Below are positions 1-13,736 of a DNA stretch of 64,000 bases, piece by piece. Each line of letters starts with the position of its first letter. Position 1 is the stretch's first letter. The position numbers and the translations under genes were made by a program. The notes beneath the pieces are model-generated. The model saw only the letters and a list, made by a program, of their open reading frames with translations, did not search any database and was not told where the DNA came from. Source of the stretch: Aplysia californica (Eukaryota; Mollusca; Gastropoda; Aplysiida; Aplysiidae); contig NW_004797330.1 in the NCBI RefSeq assembly GCF_000002075.1, positions 113,068 through 177,067 on the forward strand. Reading direction: 5' to 3'.

Positions 1-1300
1 GTCTGTGTGTGTCTGTGTGTGTCTGTGTGTGTGTTTGAGTTTGGAGTGGAGGAGTGGAGTGCAACTTCTCACAACCAAAGTCAAAGAGCTCACGATCAAC
101 GAACTGTGCTATGGGCATATTCACGCCAAAGAACTATGACAGGTTGGGGGAGTGAGAGATACCGGATTGTCTTCTCCCTTCTCTCAGTCCGGTCCCCACT
201 GGGTAAGGGGATGAGGGGAGAGTGGGAAAGAGTCAGAGAGAGAGAGACAGTGAGAGTCAGAGAGAGAGAGGGGGAGGCACGGAGGAGACAGACAGACAGA
301 TGGACAGCTTGACTACCTGACGACAGTCCTCCTCTATTCAGCCTTGACCATCAATAATTTATATATAGTGACACCAGCCATCCATGTCCAGGTGCTGTTA
401 TAGTCTTTTTATCTATCCTTGAGCACCCTCTCTCACACACTTTGCAATCCTCCACTTGAGGCTCCCCGTTGGTCTAACTCATCCCCCACAGTGCTAGGTT
501 CGGCAGTTAGTCAACTCTCCATTTTAGCCTTTGAGCACAGCAAGTTGAAATAAGTTGAAATGGTAAGGTGAAATTGAAATGGTGTGGGTTTAGGCCGGTG
601 CTGGCCTCCCGATCTGGGGTGTCTAGCGTTTTGCTACTCGAACGAATTCGGTTGATTAGTCTTACGCTACGGGCCCCTGGCGATTTATGCGAACTTAGGT
701 GGCTAGCATTTTTATGTCCATCCGGAGCTGGCCACCTAGATCTAGTACTACTACTAACTACTACTAGTACTAGCTAGCGTCTCGCGGCCTTCCGAACAAC
801 ATGAAGCTGTAGAGAGCACCCAGCACACCTCTTTATTAATTGGCCCAAATAAAAAAGACGTCTTGTGATGTTAAGGGTTTTGCGGAGACATTTCATTTCG
901 CATGCGGTGATTTTGCTTTTATATTTTATGGGTTTTGCTTAAGGTCCAGGTCTGGCACTGATAACATAAAGTATAAATATGGGGTAAATGCATTCTTAGA
1001 CTATACTACAACGTAGGCTACTGCTTCAACACTTCAGAAGTTCAAAGTAAGCTTCCTCTTTACTCACTCAAAAGGCAGTTCAATATATTGACCTAGAAGC
1101 ATCACATATTTGTATTACATCAAAAGTTGTAACAGTAACAACCTCAGTAAAAAGGTAAATGTTAAATTGCACAATACCTTTTTGATAAACATACACTCCT
1201 AAAAAAGGGTTTCCATGTTTCTATGTCAGATAGCCTGGATTTTTTGGTTTTAACAATCTTGCAGACCCGCTAAAATCAGGTCACCTTTTGACTTGTATCA
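1..1300. other. No gene seen; simple repeats
   Basis: Holds a TG-rich tract at the left edge (1-34), a GA-rich tract (about 225-290), and a CTA/TAG-rich palindromic stretch (about 722-775). Open frames here are short and repetitive. Nothing else is recognised. Confidence 0.5.
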
Positions 1301-1304
1301 TGTA

Positions 1305-2100
1305 CAGTGGAACTCGGATTTAACGAGATGAAATAGATTCCCCGTTTTTTTCCTCCTTTAAAATCAATAAAAGTAACCCGGATTCAACGAGCACTTAAAT
1401 CAGCGAGCTCGGATTCAACGAGGTCGCTTCCAGGGTGAACAGCCCCCCGCAGACGTGGCTTCGCTAATTTTTCTCCCAGAACAAACTTTATCTATTCCCA
1501 GAAACCATCCATTGCACCTGCATCATGAACTAGTATTCACTAAGCCGATTGCAAGCGACCAATCCGCGGCCTTTTTAAATACCAACACGTGTGTTGTTGG
1601 CGCGCGTACGTGTCTACTCTGGGGTCGAATGGGCGGCCTGTACACGTGTGGCTGTGTGTGCGTGTCGGGGAGGGGGCACTAGCGGTCCGGCCGTTGAACG
1701 TCGCATATATATACAAACGCGTCAGTCTTTCCCCCCCGGCAACTGATCATTATTACAATAAAATGCTAGTCTTGACGTAGATCTACGTAATGAATTGTGC
1801 GCTGGTCTATGGAATCAAAAGTTGCCGTATGCTCGGCTCTACACAGCAACACAACTTTTTCTTGGTAAACAATCGAGATGACACAGGCTTGTGTATTTGA
1901 ACGAATCGGGCTTTTATTTAGACAGCTCATAATTATTAATATGCAGGCATTTCAGGCACTACTTGTGACTTCTCTTTATACATTACTTGCTCAGTGCCTA
2001 TAATTATCTACACAAAACCTCGTGTTTGCTATAACGAACACTCGGATTCAACGAGATTTTAGGTCAGGCCCAACGACCTCGTTGAATCCGAGTTCCACTG
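1305..2100. mobile_element. pogo/Tigger-like MITE, family 1 copy A
   Basis: Termini CAGTGGAACTCGGATT and, inverted, AATCCGAGTTCCACTG, flanked on both sides by TA. About 800 bp with no transposase. TA target duplication and CAGT ends are the pattern of pogo/Tigger (Tc1/mariner superfamily) elements. A second copy of the same family lies at 54414-55235. Confidence 0.85.
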
Positions 2101-2130
2101 TAGTACTATTTACTAAAGAAAAGAAGGGGG

Positions 2131-2206
2131 CTCTCGTGGTCTAGAGAGAGGCGTTCGCCTCTTACTCTCATTCAAAGGTCACGGGTTCGAATCCGGGTAG
2201 CGACCA
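2131..2206 (+). repeat. tRNA-like promoter module (SINE head or tRNA pseudogene)
   Basis: A-box-like TGGTCTAGAGAG and a B-box GGTTCGAATCC lie about 45 bases apart, followed by GGGTAGCGACCA. The T stem does not pair fully and no acceptor stem forms, so it is not a working tRNA. It starts about 30 bases after the MITE at 1305-2100. Confidence 0.45.
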
Positions 2207-2659
2207 AAAAATTTTCTTCTCTAAAATTGTTTCCTTTAACCTCCTTTCCTGCTCTCTAGCAACATTGCTCTCTAGCAATGCTCTGTCGTCTGCTTTCGTC
2301 TCCCCTTTCTGCCCCCACCCCCTCACCTCCTTTGCCCCCTCCTCTGGGCTCCCGACTCTTTCTGCAGTCTTTCTTGGCTCCTTACCGTTGTCTTTCAGCT
2401 ATTGGCCTTCTCGGACAAGGTTGAAAAATTTTGGAGGTCCCGTGTGCAAGTTGCGCACTTTAAAGATCCCTTGGTGGTCTAAAATCGATAAGAGTAGGCT
2501 TCAGCCGCCACCTGGGCAAAATTCAAAATTTTCTACCGCCTGAAAATTGTTTAATGGGTCCTCATATGACCGTATGCAGTTGCAAGCTCCGTAAAACACT
2601 TATATAAATAAAAAAACAAACACACAATTAGAAAAAAGCACAAAACACATTGCGGAAGT

Positions 2660-5260
2660 AAACATTTGCTTTTATTCAATAAAGAAATTCTGACAGAAAC
2701 CTACCCCTCCAAGACTACGGGGGAAAAGCGTGAGTGGCTGTCAGCAGACAACCAAGAGGCCAGCCTGCCTCTGGAAAATTCCCCTTCTCTAGACAAGGTA
2801 ATCTTCACCATGAGGCATACAACTAAGACTCCTGAAAATAAACTTTCACTAAAGAAAGCTTCTTAACCTAAAGAGTCCATCTTTTCTATGAAATTATGAA
2901 ATGCACAATGAGGAACAGAATTATGGGATAAATAACAATAAAGTGGAAAAGGAAACAAACATACAAGACAAAACAGAGAGCAAGCAAGAAATAAAAGGAC
3001 AAAACGGCTAAGAAGATAAAACAAAACTCACCATACCAAAGATGCTTAGACTTAGACCAAATCTTTCACACATCTCAGTAGTTTTACTTTAAAAAGAAGG
3101 GGGGCGGGGGAGGCGGGAGAAGAGAAGCAAAATCAACAAAAACAAAACAGAAAAATACAAAACAAAACACAAAAACCCACACACTTCTGTATTGCATTGC
3201 ACAATGTCCACAAGACTTGGACTTGCCTTTAATCTAATTGCACGCTCGAATGGAACGGTGAAGAGGGAAAAAAGTGAATGAGCCATCTCCATTTGTTTAT
3301 ATTGGTACTTTATTATTAATTTTATAAATCTACAGGAAAAAAAAGGACAAAACAACTGAAGCTCAGACAAAAGTACTGGAATGGGGAGTAAGTGTGGAGA
3401 GGAGAGAGCACAGACATAGTAATGAGAAGAGAAAAATGCTAAGGGAATATCATGGTCCTTTAAGTTAACTATGAGCACAATTCATTTGCATAGTTCACCA
3501 TCTCTGAAGTAATACCATTGCACAGAAAAACCAAGAAAGTAATATGACAGAACATAATATTCCTGGACGCTGATAATGAACTTTACCCAGCTACACTGAA
3601 AACATAAGAAACTGAGGAAGAAGACAAAACTAAAATATAAGCACCTGTCATTGAACAAAACAGGATCTCTCTTATCTTAGTCTCATAAGAATATGTCGTC
3701 TGTTGAAGAAACGATCATAGGGAAGAGGATTTGTTTTGGGTTCTTTTTTGCTTGACTACCCAACAAAAACTATGAAAGGGGGGGAAGGGAGGGAGTGAGC
3801 GAGCGTAGCTCATATTTCAACCTGAAATGTATCAACAAAGATTCGTGGTTGTGAGTGACCATACATCCATAGTGGACATAATGTACAAACATGCATACAA
3901 AAATTTCAGTCGCATTAAATAATTTATATGTACACAATATTAACGTAAAAGTGCAGGAAGCATAGTAAAACATGAAAAGGGTAGGGTTCACCTTAAAGAA
4001 CAAACACACTATATTGAAGATACATCAACTTCTTGGCACACATCTACTTCTCTCAGCCTGATGCGACAAGTGTCCATTTCACAATATAGCTATGTATTCA
4101 GTCCAACGGAGTCCAAACAGTCTTTGAAGACCAAAAAAAAAAAAAACCCCCAGAAAAACCAAAAAGTTTTCAACTGCATCTATATTTACCAGCAATCTTC
4201 AAAAATGTCCTTTTAAAATTCTAGAACTTCCCCATACTAAGACTTTCTTTAACTTTTAAGACATCCTGAAACCAAAAAACCCCCCCCCCAGAAAGTTTGG
4301 GAAACTACTGAATGGTTAGTCTAGCTGGCCATTCAGATATGATGCAAAGACAGCTTGCGATAAAGTGCTCGACGGTCAAGATAGTACAAAATGACAATTT
4401 CTCAGAGAAGCTTTAAATGCACAGGAACTGATGCAACGACTTGGACCATTCTACACTTCAGCTGGAAGAAAAATACGCAAAAGACAGGCTCACAGACTCA
4501 AGTACACAACTATCCCAAAATGATTAGAACAGGCTTACACAAACATATCTCTAGGATTATATTACTCCTGGATGCCAACCGTGCCTTTACACAAGGCTAT
4601 ATTTTCAAAGTTTAACATCTCATTCATCCATTCCAGGATGCATCAATACAACACAGTAAACAGTGCGGCATATCAGCTCCTAATCATGCTGATGCATGTA
4701 CATGTACATCTTAAATACGATCACAAGCAGACTATGTTAAAAAACATTTTTTTTAACTCTAAGAAAAGCTAAACATTGTGAGTCTCTTCTTGTTACCTGA
4801 TATATTTTTTTTACAATGTTCCTGTAAAGTGAATCTTGGGCGATGATCAAGTATTAACACATATAAACTGGTCGCCCCTCCCCCTACTTGGGCGTGCACA
4901 CAGAGAATGAATCAGTGAGTAAGAAGTGCAGACAGCCCTCAAATTTTTTAACACACACACACACACTTAAAAATGTTACCAAAACTGAGTGAACAAACCA
5001 TGCGGCTGTTTCTCTTCAATAACTAATTCACTTGCCAATAGTGAATCATACTTTTTATAACAAGCAAGCACAATACATTTTAGTCTTATACTTATAAAAC
5101 ATGGGGAGGGCAGGACAAAAAAAAAGTGACATGATTCAAGCAATTCTTACTATCATCTTTGCTCCTGGTTCAAATCTGACCACTGCTACAGTTTATATTT
5201 CAATCAGCCATACGAAGGAAACAAGGAAGAAAAAGGGAGAAAGACAAGTCACCCTGCAGG
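2660..5260 (-). other. Candidate long 3' UTR of VAP
   Basis: About 2.6 kb of AT-rich sequence downstream of the VAP stop with no recognisable gene and no transposon family seen elsewhere here. Poly(A) signals in VAP orientation (TTTATT on the plus strand) lie at 3309-3314 and 2671-2676. The extent is inferred; transcripts are needed to choose between the two ends. Confidence 0.4.
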
Positions 5261-5425
5261 TCAAAGTAAGAACTTGCCAATGATTAGACCCAAAATGATA
5301 GCAGCTACAACATAGACCACAGGTGGGAAGGCGCGCACAGCAGCAGCTGGTGCCGGAGAGGGGTTCAATGGTGTGGGCGACACTGTGTCTGTCATGGCCA
5401 CTTTGCGTAGACGAATACCTTCATC
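5261..5425 (-). CDS. VAP33: VAP exon 7 (membrane anchor, stop)
   Basis: Acceptor attgtccccag; 165 bp including the TGA stop at 5263-5261. Encodes [11 protein letters not shown], a Pro/Ala-rich spacer, then [19 protein letters not shown], a typical tail anchor. Confidence 0.95.
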   Translation of the reverse strand, partial: DEGIRLRKVAMTDTVSPTPLNPSPAPAAAVRAFPPVVYVVAAIILGLIIGKFLL

Positions 5426-8400
5426 CTGGGGACAATCCAGTTTTTAATATGAATACATTGAAAGAGTGATCATTTTGACATTGAAAAGGCGCTAGGTAAA
5501 TATATAACCCCATGAACTCCTGTCAAGCCTTAATTACTTGAAAAAGCGTGGGACATGCACACAAAAAAAAAAAAAGTATGCTCAATGCCCCGTTCTACCA
5601 GAGAGGTTATTGTGTCCACTTGATGACAGGCAGAAATGGAACTACTTTATGCCCTGCCTGGGGGTAAAAAACGCTTCAGTGAAATGAACAGGCTGGCCTA
5701 GAGAATTTGAGAGACGCTTGAAATGGCCTGAATTCTATCCCCGTTTCCAATAACCAAGCTATTATAGTCGCATTTTCAAAACAAAAATTTGCCCTGTTGT
5801 CAATTAGACAGTGACACATAACCCCTGCAAAGCAAATAAAAAGTAAAGAAAGCGATTAAGCCACACAGAGAACTTCCACCTTATGAAATTCAAAAATTGG
5901 GATTTAGTTTAAAAAATTGGGATCAAAGACAAATCTCCAAGGTGACTGCCAAGTTGATTAAAAATTTCACATGGTTTTGCATAAATCCATGGATTAGACC
6001 TGCATGTGAGCCTCAACCAGATTGTCTGAAAATTTTGCGCAACCCCCCCCCCCCCTCCCCCCCCAAAAAAGCCTTTGTGGGTATCATAAGGAAGGACATC
6101 TGACTAACGAGCGACCACCCCAACAAACACAATAAAGAAGAGACCTAACCCTAACCCCACCCCCAAAAAGAACCTGCAACAGGCCTCATGCAAAAAGGCC
6201 AAAACAAGTCCTAAATGAAAAAAAAATTAAAATTAAAAAACCACACTCCAAAACAAACAAGGAGCATATAGATCTAGATCTATATGGCTTACATCTACAT
6301 TGCTGTAGGGTTTGATACAATAACACAATAGAATTGGAATATGAATCCTCCATATAGATCTAGTAATCTAAATAAATCTAGATCTAGATCTTGTAGAACA
6401 AGTGAATAGGAATAGGCCTTGAACTAGAAATCCGCATCCGATTCCGAACAGAGGGACTCAGCTGAGTCTAGATTCTAGATCTAAATAAATAAATAATTCA
6501 CGCACCTGATGAAATGCTTATTTTTACCAATATTAATATTACAGCACAACCTATGATAGGGTTTGACACAATAGAATTGGAATATGAATCCTCCATTGAG
6601 GTCTATAATGATCTATATAAATCTAGATCTAGATCCTATTAGAACAAGAGAGTCGGACTTGAATAAATCCACACGATCTGAACAATTAAATTAGTCAACA
6701 AACGAAATTCAAAATGGCCGCTCGAGCACGAAACTGAAAGTAAATAATTTAGGTTGTCGTCCTTTTTCGTATTCGCATTTCTACTCAGGTTCCGACAATT
6801 ATGTCGGAAACGCCGACGTCGGCAGTCGGCGGTGCGCGCGTCGGCGGTCGGCACGAAAACGAAAGTGCCGACAAAGCCGACGGGAGAAAAGGGGGTCACT
6901 GGCAGTCGGCCGGGCCTCGCACTACGCACATTGACTGATACAGGCGGGCCTAGCGATAGCATCGGCCGGTTCGCGGGTCGGGTCGCGATTGTCGGATTTC
7001 AGACGATTGTCGGCAAACATGCAGGTCTAATGGATATCCCTGTGTGTGTATCTGTTTGTGTGTTGTCATCTTTTCTAAATCCTAAAGTATCACGTCAAGT
7101 AGGCCCCCCTACTCCTCGTCAAAGACCAAGTGTCTACACCTCAACCCCCCTCCCCCCGTGACAAGTCCCAAAAGATGTTTCAACCAGTGTGCATATGAAC
7201 TTAAGTTGACCCTGTCAACGGACAGTCCCCATCTCAAGCGGAACAATGGCCGACATGTAAACATTAAAAGGTACTGCAATTGTACAGGTGGACCGAAAAA
7301 GAAGACATTGAAACAAGCACAGAAGCTTAAGTAGATCTACTGTTGATATGAATCAAGTTGCATGATGATAGTGTGTCTCCGTCAATTCACAGGCAAGTAA
7401 CCTAGTCAAGAGTCGCCCTTCGGTCATTTGCCAACCACTAGAGCTAGATCTACTTTCTGAACTGCACACTCTTGGCTGGGTGCACAACAAAATCTAGATT
7501 AGATCTAGAGAAGATCTAGATACACATTTATTCATTCATTAATACTCACTCTCTTTCTCTCTGGGCTAAAATAAATGAATTCAAGTAGGACTAGGCTAGA
7601 CATACCGCCCGAGATGATCAGTAGCCTTGCATTGTAACCAATGTAAACTAGGCCCATCGCCAGTCCAGTGATTTATAAGGGCAGCTGCAAAAGTGGGAGG
7701 GGCCTGCGGTATAATAGGTCTTAGGCCGGTCCCAGAGTGGCTCTGTAGGTCTGACCTGTAGCTCGGCCAGCTTGCACCGTGCAAATGGATGTATACACGA
7801 TAATCGTGCGCCTGAGCAGCGTCGCTGTGTCGTCTGTCTGCTGTCAGCAGAGCTGCGCGATGCGTCAGACGTGCTATTCAACAGTGTTGTAAAAATGGTG
7901 GACATGTGACGCCTCGCTTCGTGTTTATTTTCGACTGAAACTCTTCACAGATCATCGAAATCAGCAAGAAGTAAGAATTATTAGGTGCTTTACTATTAAA
8001 TATTGATGCTAGCATCAACACTTATCTAGATATCTAGATCTAGGTTAGAGATAGATTATCTTAGCTATCTAGAATCTTGAGATATAGATCTTGGGACCTA
8101 TAGGTCTCGAATCTAGATCTTGATCTAGAATCTAGATTCACTCCCACATGACAATGGCCGTCATGTAAACACTAAACAGGACCGCAATTGTACAGGTGCA
8201 CTGAAATAGATGCCATTGAAACAAGCACAGAAGCTTCAGAAGATCTACTGTTGATATGATAATATGAATCAAGTTGCATGATAGTATTAATAGTGTGTCT
8301 CCGCCAATTCACAGGCAAGTAGCATAGTCAAGAGTCGCCCTTCGGTCATTCGCCAACCTCTAGATTCTAGAGCTAGATCTAGATCAAGAATCTAGCCTAG

Positions 8401-11400
8401 ATCTTAATCACTCTAGACCTACGTGCCCATGGACTACAGCCTGTAGTAATTTTTACGTGTTTCTTATTTAGATCTAGATCTAGGGTGTCACGCCTCTCTT
8501 TAAAAAAAACAAGGACAATATGAAAAAAGGTACAATCACCCATTCAATGAAACGCGAACACTTTGATTAAAAAGCAAGGCTTACAAGGTAAAGGTATGAG
8601 TATGACGGATCGCGATTCCACAAAAAGCCTACACCAATACGCGCTTTGCAGAGAGCTCTAGTGGTAATCAAAATTCTAAATGCTAAAATTAGCTTCAAAG
8701 TTCATTTTTTGTCATCCATATCTTTTTAAAAAATCAATAATCCTCTCATTCCGGAGCCCTATACTTTGCAGCGCTCAAACTTCGAATGAACTTTGGAGAC
8801 CCCAAAGATCACCGGTACTCACAATGTGATGGGAACGCACAGGTTCACTGACTGGTCACGATGGGAAGCCCAACAAGACGCTTGTATAACTTTCTTTCCT
8901 TTCTTTTATTTTTGCGCAAATGACAGCACAGGACAAATATTGATTTTATTTTCATGACAACACAGTGTTTGTAACGCACAACCTGCATGTTACAAATGTT
9001 GCGTTAATCAGATTGCTACCTGCAAATTTCTAAGTCGCAACGAAAGCGAAAGTAGATCGAGCTTCGGTATCACATATACACTTTCCCCTGCCGCCATAGC
9101 CACCTGTTCGCGTAAAAAGTACTCTCAGACCGGGAAAAGCCGACTGAATATCACAATCACCGCCGGCAAAAATGAACCCAAGGACGTTATTCGATTTGGT
9201 TTACAAATGTTCGAGAGCTTTTATGAACTTTCCCGGGTCAATTTACAAATTTCCTCAAATTCCCGGGTAATTCCTGGGTCTCGGCGATTTTTTTTCAAAT
9301 TCCCCGGGCCTGGCAGTCACCCTGCATAAAATGCTTACAAAAAAAAAAAAGCAGGAAGGGTTTAAAAATCGGAAATCAGAGGAAATCAGAAACATTTACA
9401 TCCTTGATTCAAAACCAACAGTGTATTACGTTGAGCGGGGACGAGCACGTTGGGCTCATGTAATCTGAAACTTCCAATGAGGATATGTGCGCTGTTTTCC
9501 ATTATGGGACGATTTGAATATGAGACAATTGCGAGAAAAAAATTTGATCACGTTTTTGGGGATGGAATGTTTAACCTGTCCGCGAGGGTGTTCAAGAATA
9601 CCACGCTGCCAATACAAGGATAATACAGGGGTTCAATCAGGCAATGGCATATTGTTTGAGCTATCACTAAATTCTGAGCCTGGTGCCTTCTGGTTATCCA
9701 AGTTTCACAGTAAAGGGACAAGATGTGAGGCAGAATTGTCCAACGAGGACTGTGTGAGAGGGCTGTACTATCATTATGATGACCACGTGGCGTAGGATAA
9801 TTTCACGTCTTGGGGCGAGCTACACTCAATGACGCACCCCATAGCAGGACATCAAATGCAAGGTTCACATCAATCAATGATGTACCGCACAGTGGGCTAC
9901 AGATGTGGGTATGGGTGTCGAGTTAAGGATAGAGTAAACTATGACTTGGCATCTGCTTTATTGCATGTTTGCACAAGAGCATGCTTTTCTTGTCACCTGA
10001 AGTGCCTATTATTAGTCTGAGACCACTGTATGGAGACAAAAGTTTACCTTCAGTTGACTGTTCTCCCCCTTGAGGGATGTAATTTCGGACTGGGCTTTCT
10101 TGAGTTCATGCTGCAATTTCTTCACATCCTCGCCAGCACTGCCTACTGCACCAACCCTCTGCCAAACAGAAAAATGGAAATCGCCACGATTCATCATTTG
10201 GTAAGTAATTTTCATATTATATTCTCCTGAAATTATGAATAGATATAACAATATTCATTAAAGAGATCTTAATGACAAAAGAAACAAAGGCAGGAACCTC
10301 TCAGCAATTCTATTCTCATTTCGGATCAGCAAAAGGGCCTTCAAGCATATACACTTTACAATCGTAAATTCATCATCTTTTGTTCAAACAATCTTTTTGT
10401 GTGACCTGAAACAGTCAATGTGGGTCTTAGTCAATAATTAAAAGGTACAGTAGTAATACACACAGAACCTTTCTGAGAAACAATTTAAAATAACCAGACA
10501 TGAGCATGTGAAAATTGATTTTCAAAGTTGGACAGACATCATAGAGATAAATATAATATCTACTTGTCAAATTTGCTGGAGAAGAAAAAATGGCATTAAG
10601 CTAGGAATAGAATAACAAGCCAACTTTACAGGTAGGGGTTAAAGAAGGATATGAAAAAGAAATGGATGTATAACAACACCCCCCAACGTCTATGCAGACT
10701 TTAAACAAATGCACACATAATGTAAAATGCCCACCTTTGGAGACTGTGTTTCAGTCTTCCTTGATGCTACTGTTGGGTCCTCCAGGGCACTCTCAGACTG
10801 CAGATAAAAACAAATTGAATCAATGGCAACTCAAAGAATAAAAGTGATCACAATACTATGTTAGTTCTCAAAAACACATGTTTTAATAGATATCCCTTTT
10901 GAGATAAAAACAGAACACACATAAAAGAAGTTGATATAGAATGCTTGGGGGGAAAAAAGGACCCACCGCCCCCCAAAAAAATTCTTTTTTAAAACCTGAT
11001 GCAAACCGGTCTCTACACTAATGAACAACTTTTCCTTGAAATGGCACAAACAACAATTAGACTTCAACCAACTTTAACAATTATCTATACAAATAATTAT
11101 ATTTGTGAAAGTTCGTCACTTTGGCCACCTAAAATTTCGGAACCACTAAACTTTCAAATTTGAACAAATTAACGGCGATTCAGAATCATTTAAAAGTTGC
11201 ACAGTTTTACTGAGGAGTCTGAAGTCACTGTAGTTTAATTTTCAGTTTTTCATTAGGTCCAATCTTGGGAAAGTGCGTCTTCTAATACGCCATGGTAAAC
11301 AAATGAGGCTTCCGTTCACAAAGAGTGCGTGCCAGTACTGACCCACAATGACTTGATGGTCGATTCTTTTGAGTCCGTTCATCAAACGGGAAACCCAGAT

Positions 11401-13705
11401 AGTACATAGTTGTTAATGTGTTAGTTCGGAATTTTTTTTCTCTTTAAATTCAGGGAGTTGATTAAAAAAAACCCTGAGATGTTTTCAGGAAAACTCTGCC
11501 ATATTACCTCTCTGAGTTCATGAAGAGAACGCCACAAGGAGTCAAAATATTGTACATTTGATGTTGATGGAACTGGACTTATATTCTCAAAGTCCCACAA
11601 CAAAGGGTTTTCATCTTTCCCCTCAGTCAAGAGCTCATAAAGGGACTTTTGCAGAGTGTCTTTCTTTTGAGGCCTAGTGGTCTTATTGGAAGCGAAGATA
11701 TGGGCAGCATGGCTACTAGAACCAATAGAAGAATTGTGACTGGAGGAAAATTGCACAGCCAACTCTTCTGCCTGACGGTCCAGACTCTGTAAAGGAGGAC
11801 TAGTACTCCTGTCTTTTACCTCAGACTTGAAAAAGTCAACAATTCGACCTAATGTGGACTTACGTCCCAGGTCTGCACCAGAGCCACAGCTTTTTGTTGT
11901 TTTCTTTGATCTAAGATCCCAAGCTCGTTTCTGATTCTCAAGCTCTTCAATTAAAGTTCTGGCTGAAGGGGATGAGAACAGGGAGACAAAGCTGGCCTTC
12001 CTGTCTTGTAAAAGGTCTCCCACACAAGAGATGATAGTCTGACCAATTTTGATAGCTATAACATTGTCCTTGCACACTGGTTTCACTTTCATACGGTCAG
12101 GTAATGGAGCAGGGGCAGGAGCTTGTGCAGGAAGAGGACCGACTTGTTTCTTTACTAAAACAGGAGAGTACTTTTTGCTAATGTGCTTTGACTTTGACTT
12201 AGCACCAGATTTGTATGGATACTTTCCCTTTTTCTTAGCATTCTTCTTGATTTTCTTCCGAGTAGACTTCATTCTAACTGGTTCAAAATCTGCATCAACA
12301 GTCCGTTACCCCTCATGAATTTGCTAGTAATAGAAAAGATGGACAATACTGCAATACAAAAATAAAATAATCTTAATGGACTAAGGCAACTTGTCTACTT
12401 CAGAGAACAATTCCACCTAGAAACAAACCAGAAGCCTGCAACTTATAAACCCTCACTACAGGAAAAAGGTAAAAATATACAAAGAGGGCTATGGTGTTCC
12501 TTTCACTAGATCAACTGGCGCCAGTGCAGCATATTATGGAAATTCCCAAAGACAGATCTTTTCACATTGCAGTCTTTCCCCAGTCATGCCTGAATTCACT
12601 TTAGTCTCATGATATTTCTTGATGTAATAGTAAGGAATACTATAAATCATTTGGGGATCTTGTTATGGTACATTACTTATTCAATGTGTAAATACCAGAG
12701 GACTGTTTCAGGGAAAATAAGGCTCAGCAAAGAAGGACTACTATCCCTATCTTTTACCTCAGACCTACAAGGGACAAAGAACAAACATATTTTCTAAGTT
12801 TTGAGAAAAGGTTAAGAGAAAGTGATCTGATGATTTCACTAGAACATGTAATAGAAAGATCCAAGAACAAATGGAAAAGATATTTAAAGGCTCCAAATTC
12901 AGAATACACATTGTATATGGTCTGGAAGACAGGCACTTGAGAAGTACAGTGAAGTTAAAATGGTGGGGCTTTTTTTAAAGAGCAAAAAATTTGAAAAACA
13001 GTTAGGCCTACATCAACACTGTACAAGACAAACTCAGAAGCTACTCCTAATAAGCAAAGCTAGAAGAATATTAATATATATATAATATATGAGTAGTCTC
13101 TGCCCAAGAACCCAGGGTTTGGGAGCAAAGAAAAGGTGAATGGAATGCCATTGCTTCTCCCCTTGATTCACCTCTGCATTTTTCTTCTGTAAAGCATAAT
13201 ATGAAATGCTGGACCTTAACCAAGTGTAGTCCTTTAGAGCTGGATCTTAGATCTTAGGATAGACTTTTGTAAAGTGAACCTGGATCATAAGCAGTGAGAT
13301 CTTAGGTGGAGACTACTATATTTATTTGTCTAAAACAGACAAAAAACATAGCTGACAACACAGAAAGTTCTGAAAATTAAAGTATCTGTTCTTTAAAAAA
13401 ATACAACAAAAGACAAATCTCTATGAAAACTCCAATAAAAAGGAAAACAGTTTAACTGAAGAAAAAAAAAGTTAGCTGCTTAGGGGGTGTGTTCAAAGCT
13501 GCGAAAGGTCTGTTTTATCAAAATTTCTGAGACATGACAAAAACAAAGTTTATTATTGGAAAACATGCAAAATCAACCAATCCATAAAACTTATCTAGAA
13601 ACAGTGAAGTCCTCAGGGTTTGCTTTTTTAAAATGTTGAAACCGAAAAAAAAAAACAACTATTTGTAAAACTTTTCCCATTCCTCCCAACGTAAATATTT
13701 CCCTG

Positions 13706-13736
<31 letters not shown>

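Larger units (their letters stand above)
5426..10047 (-). other. VAP intron 6: repeats, CTAGAT tracts, GC-rich blocks
   Basis: Contains dispersed TCTAGATC/AGATCTAG motifs (6270-6640, 7440-7530, 8030-8140, 8360-8480), a GTCGG-rich block (6798-7014), a diverged direct repeat pair (7221-7453 and 8137-8381) around a GC-rich segment, and a possible transposon end near 9320. Open frames up to 135 codons overlap the GTCGG block and show no domain. Confidence 0.5.

Noticed and set aside
2131-2206. A functional tRNA gene
   Set aside because: A and B boxes are present, but the T stem mispairs and no acceptor stem or clear anticodon loop can be drawn.
3089-3478. 129-codon minus-strand frame in the VAP 3' region
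   Set aside because: Phe/Leu-rich translation of A-rich plus-strand sequence within the likely VAP 3' UTR; no domain.
6754-7161. 135-codon plus-strand frame
   Set aside because: Lies on the GTCGG-rich block; the Arg/Gly/Pro-rich product reflects composition, with no start context, domain or splice support.
9283-9325. Terminus of a hAT-type element (inverted CAGGGTGACTGCCAGGCCCG)
   Set aside because: The sequence resembles such ends, but no matching opposite terminus could be found, so no element is annotated.
9487-9795. 102-codon plus-strand frame in VAP intron 6
   Set aside because: Has a plausible amino-acid mix but no recognisable family, no neighbouring exons and no length advantage over chance in this window.
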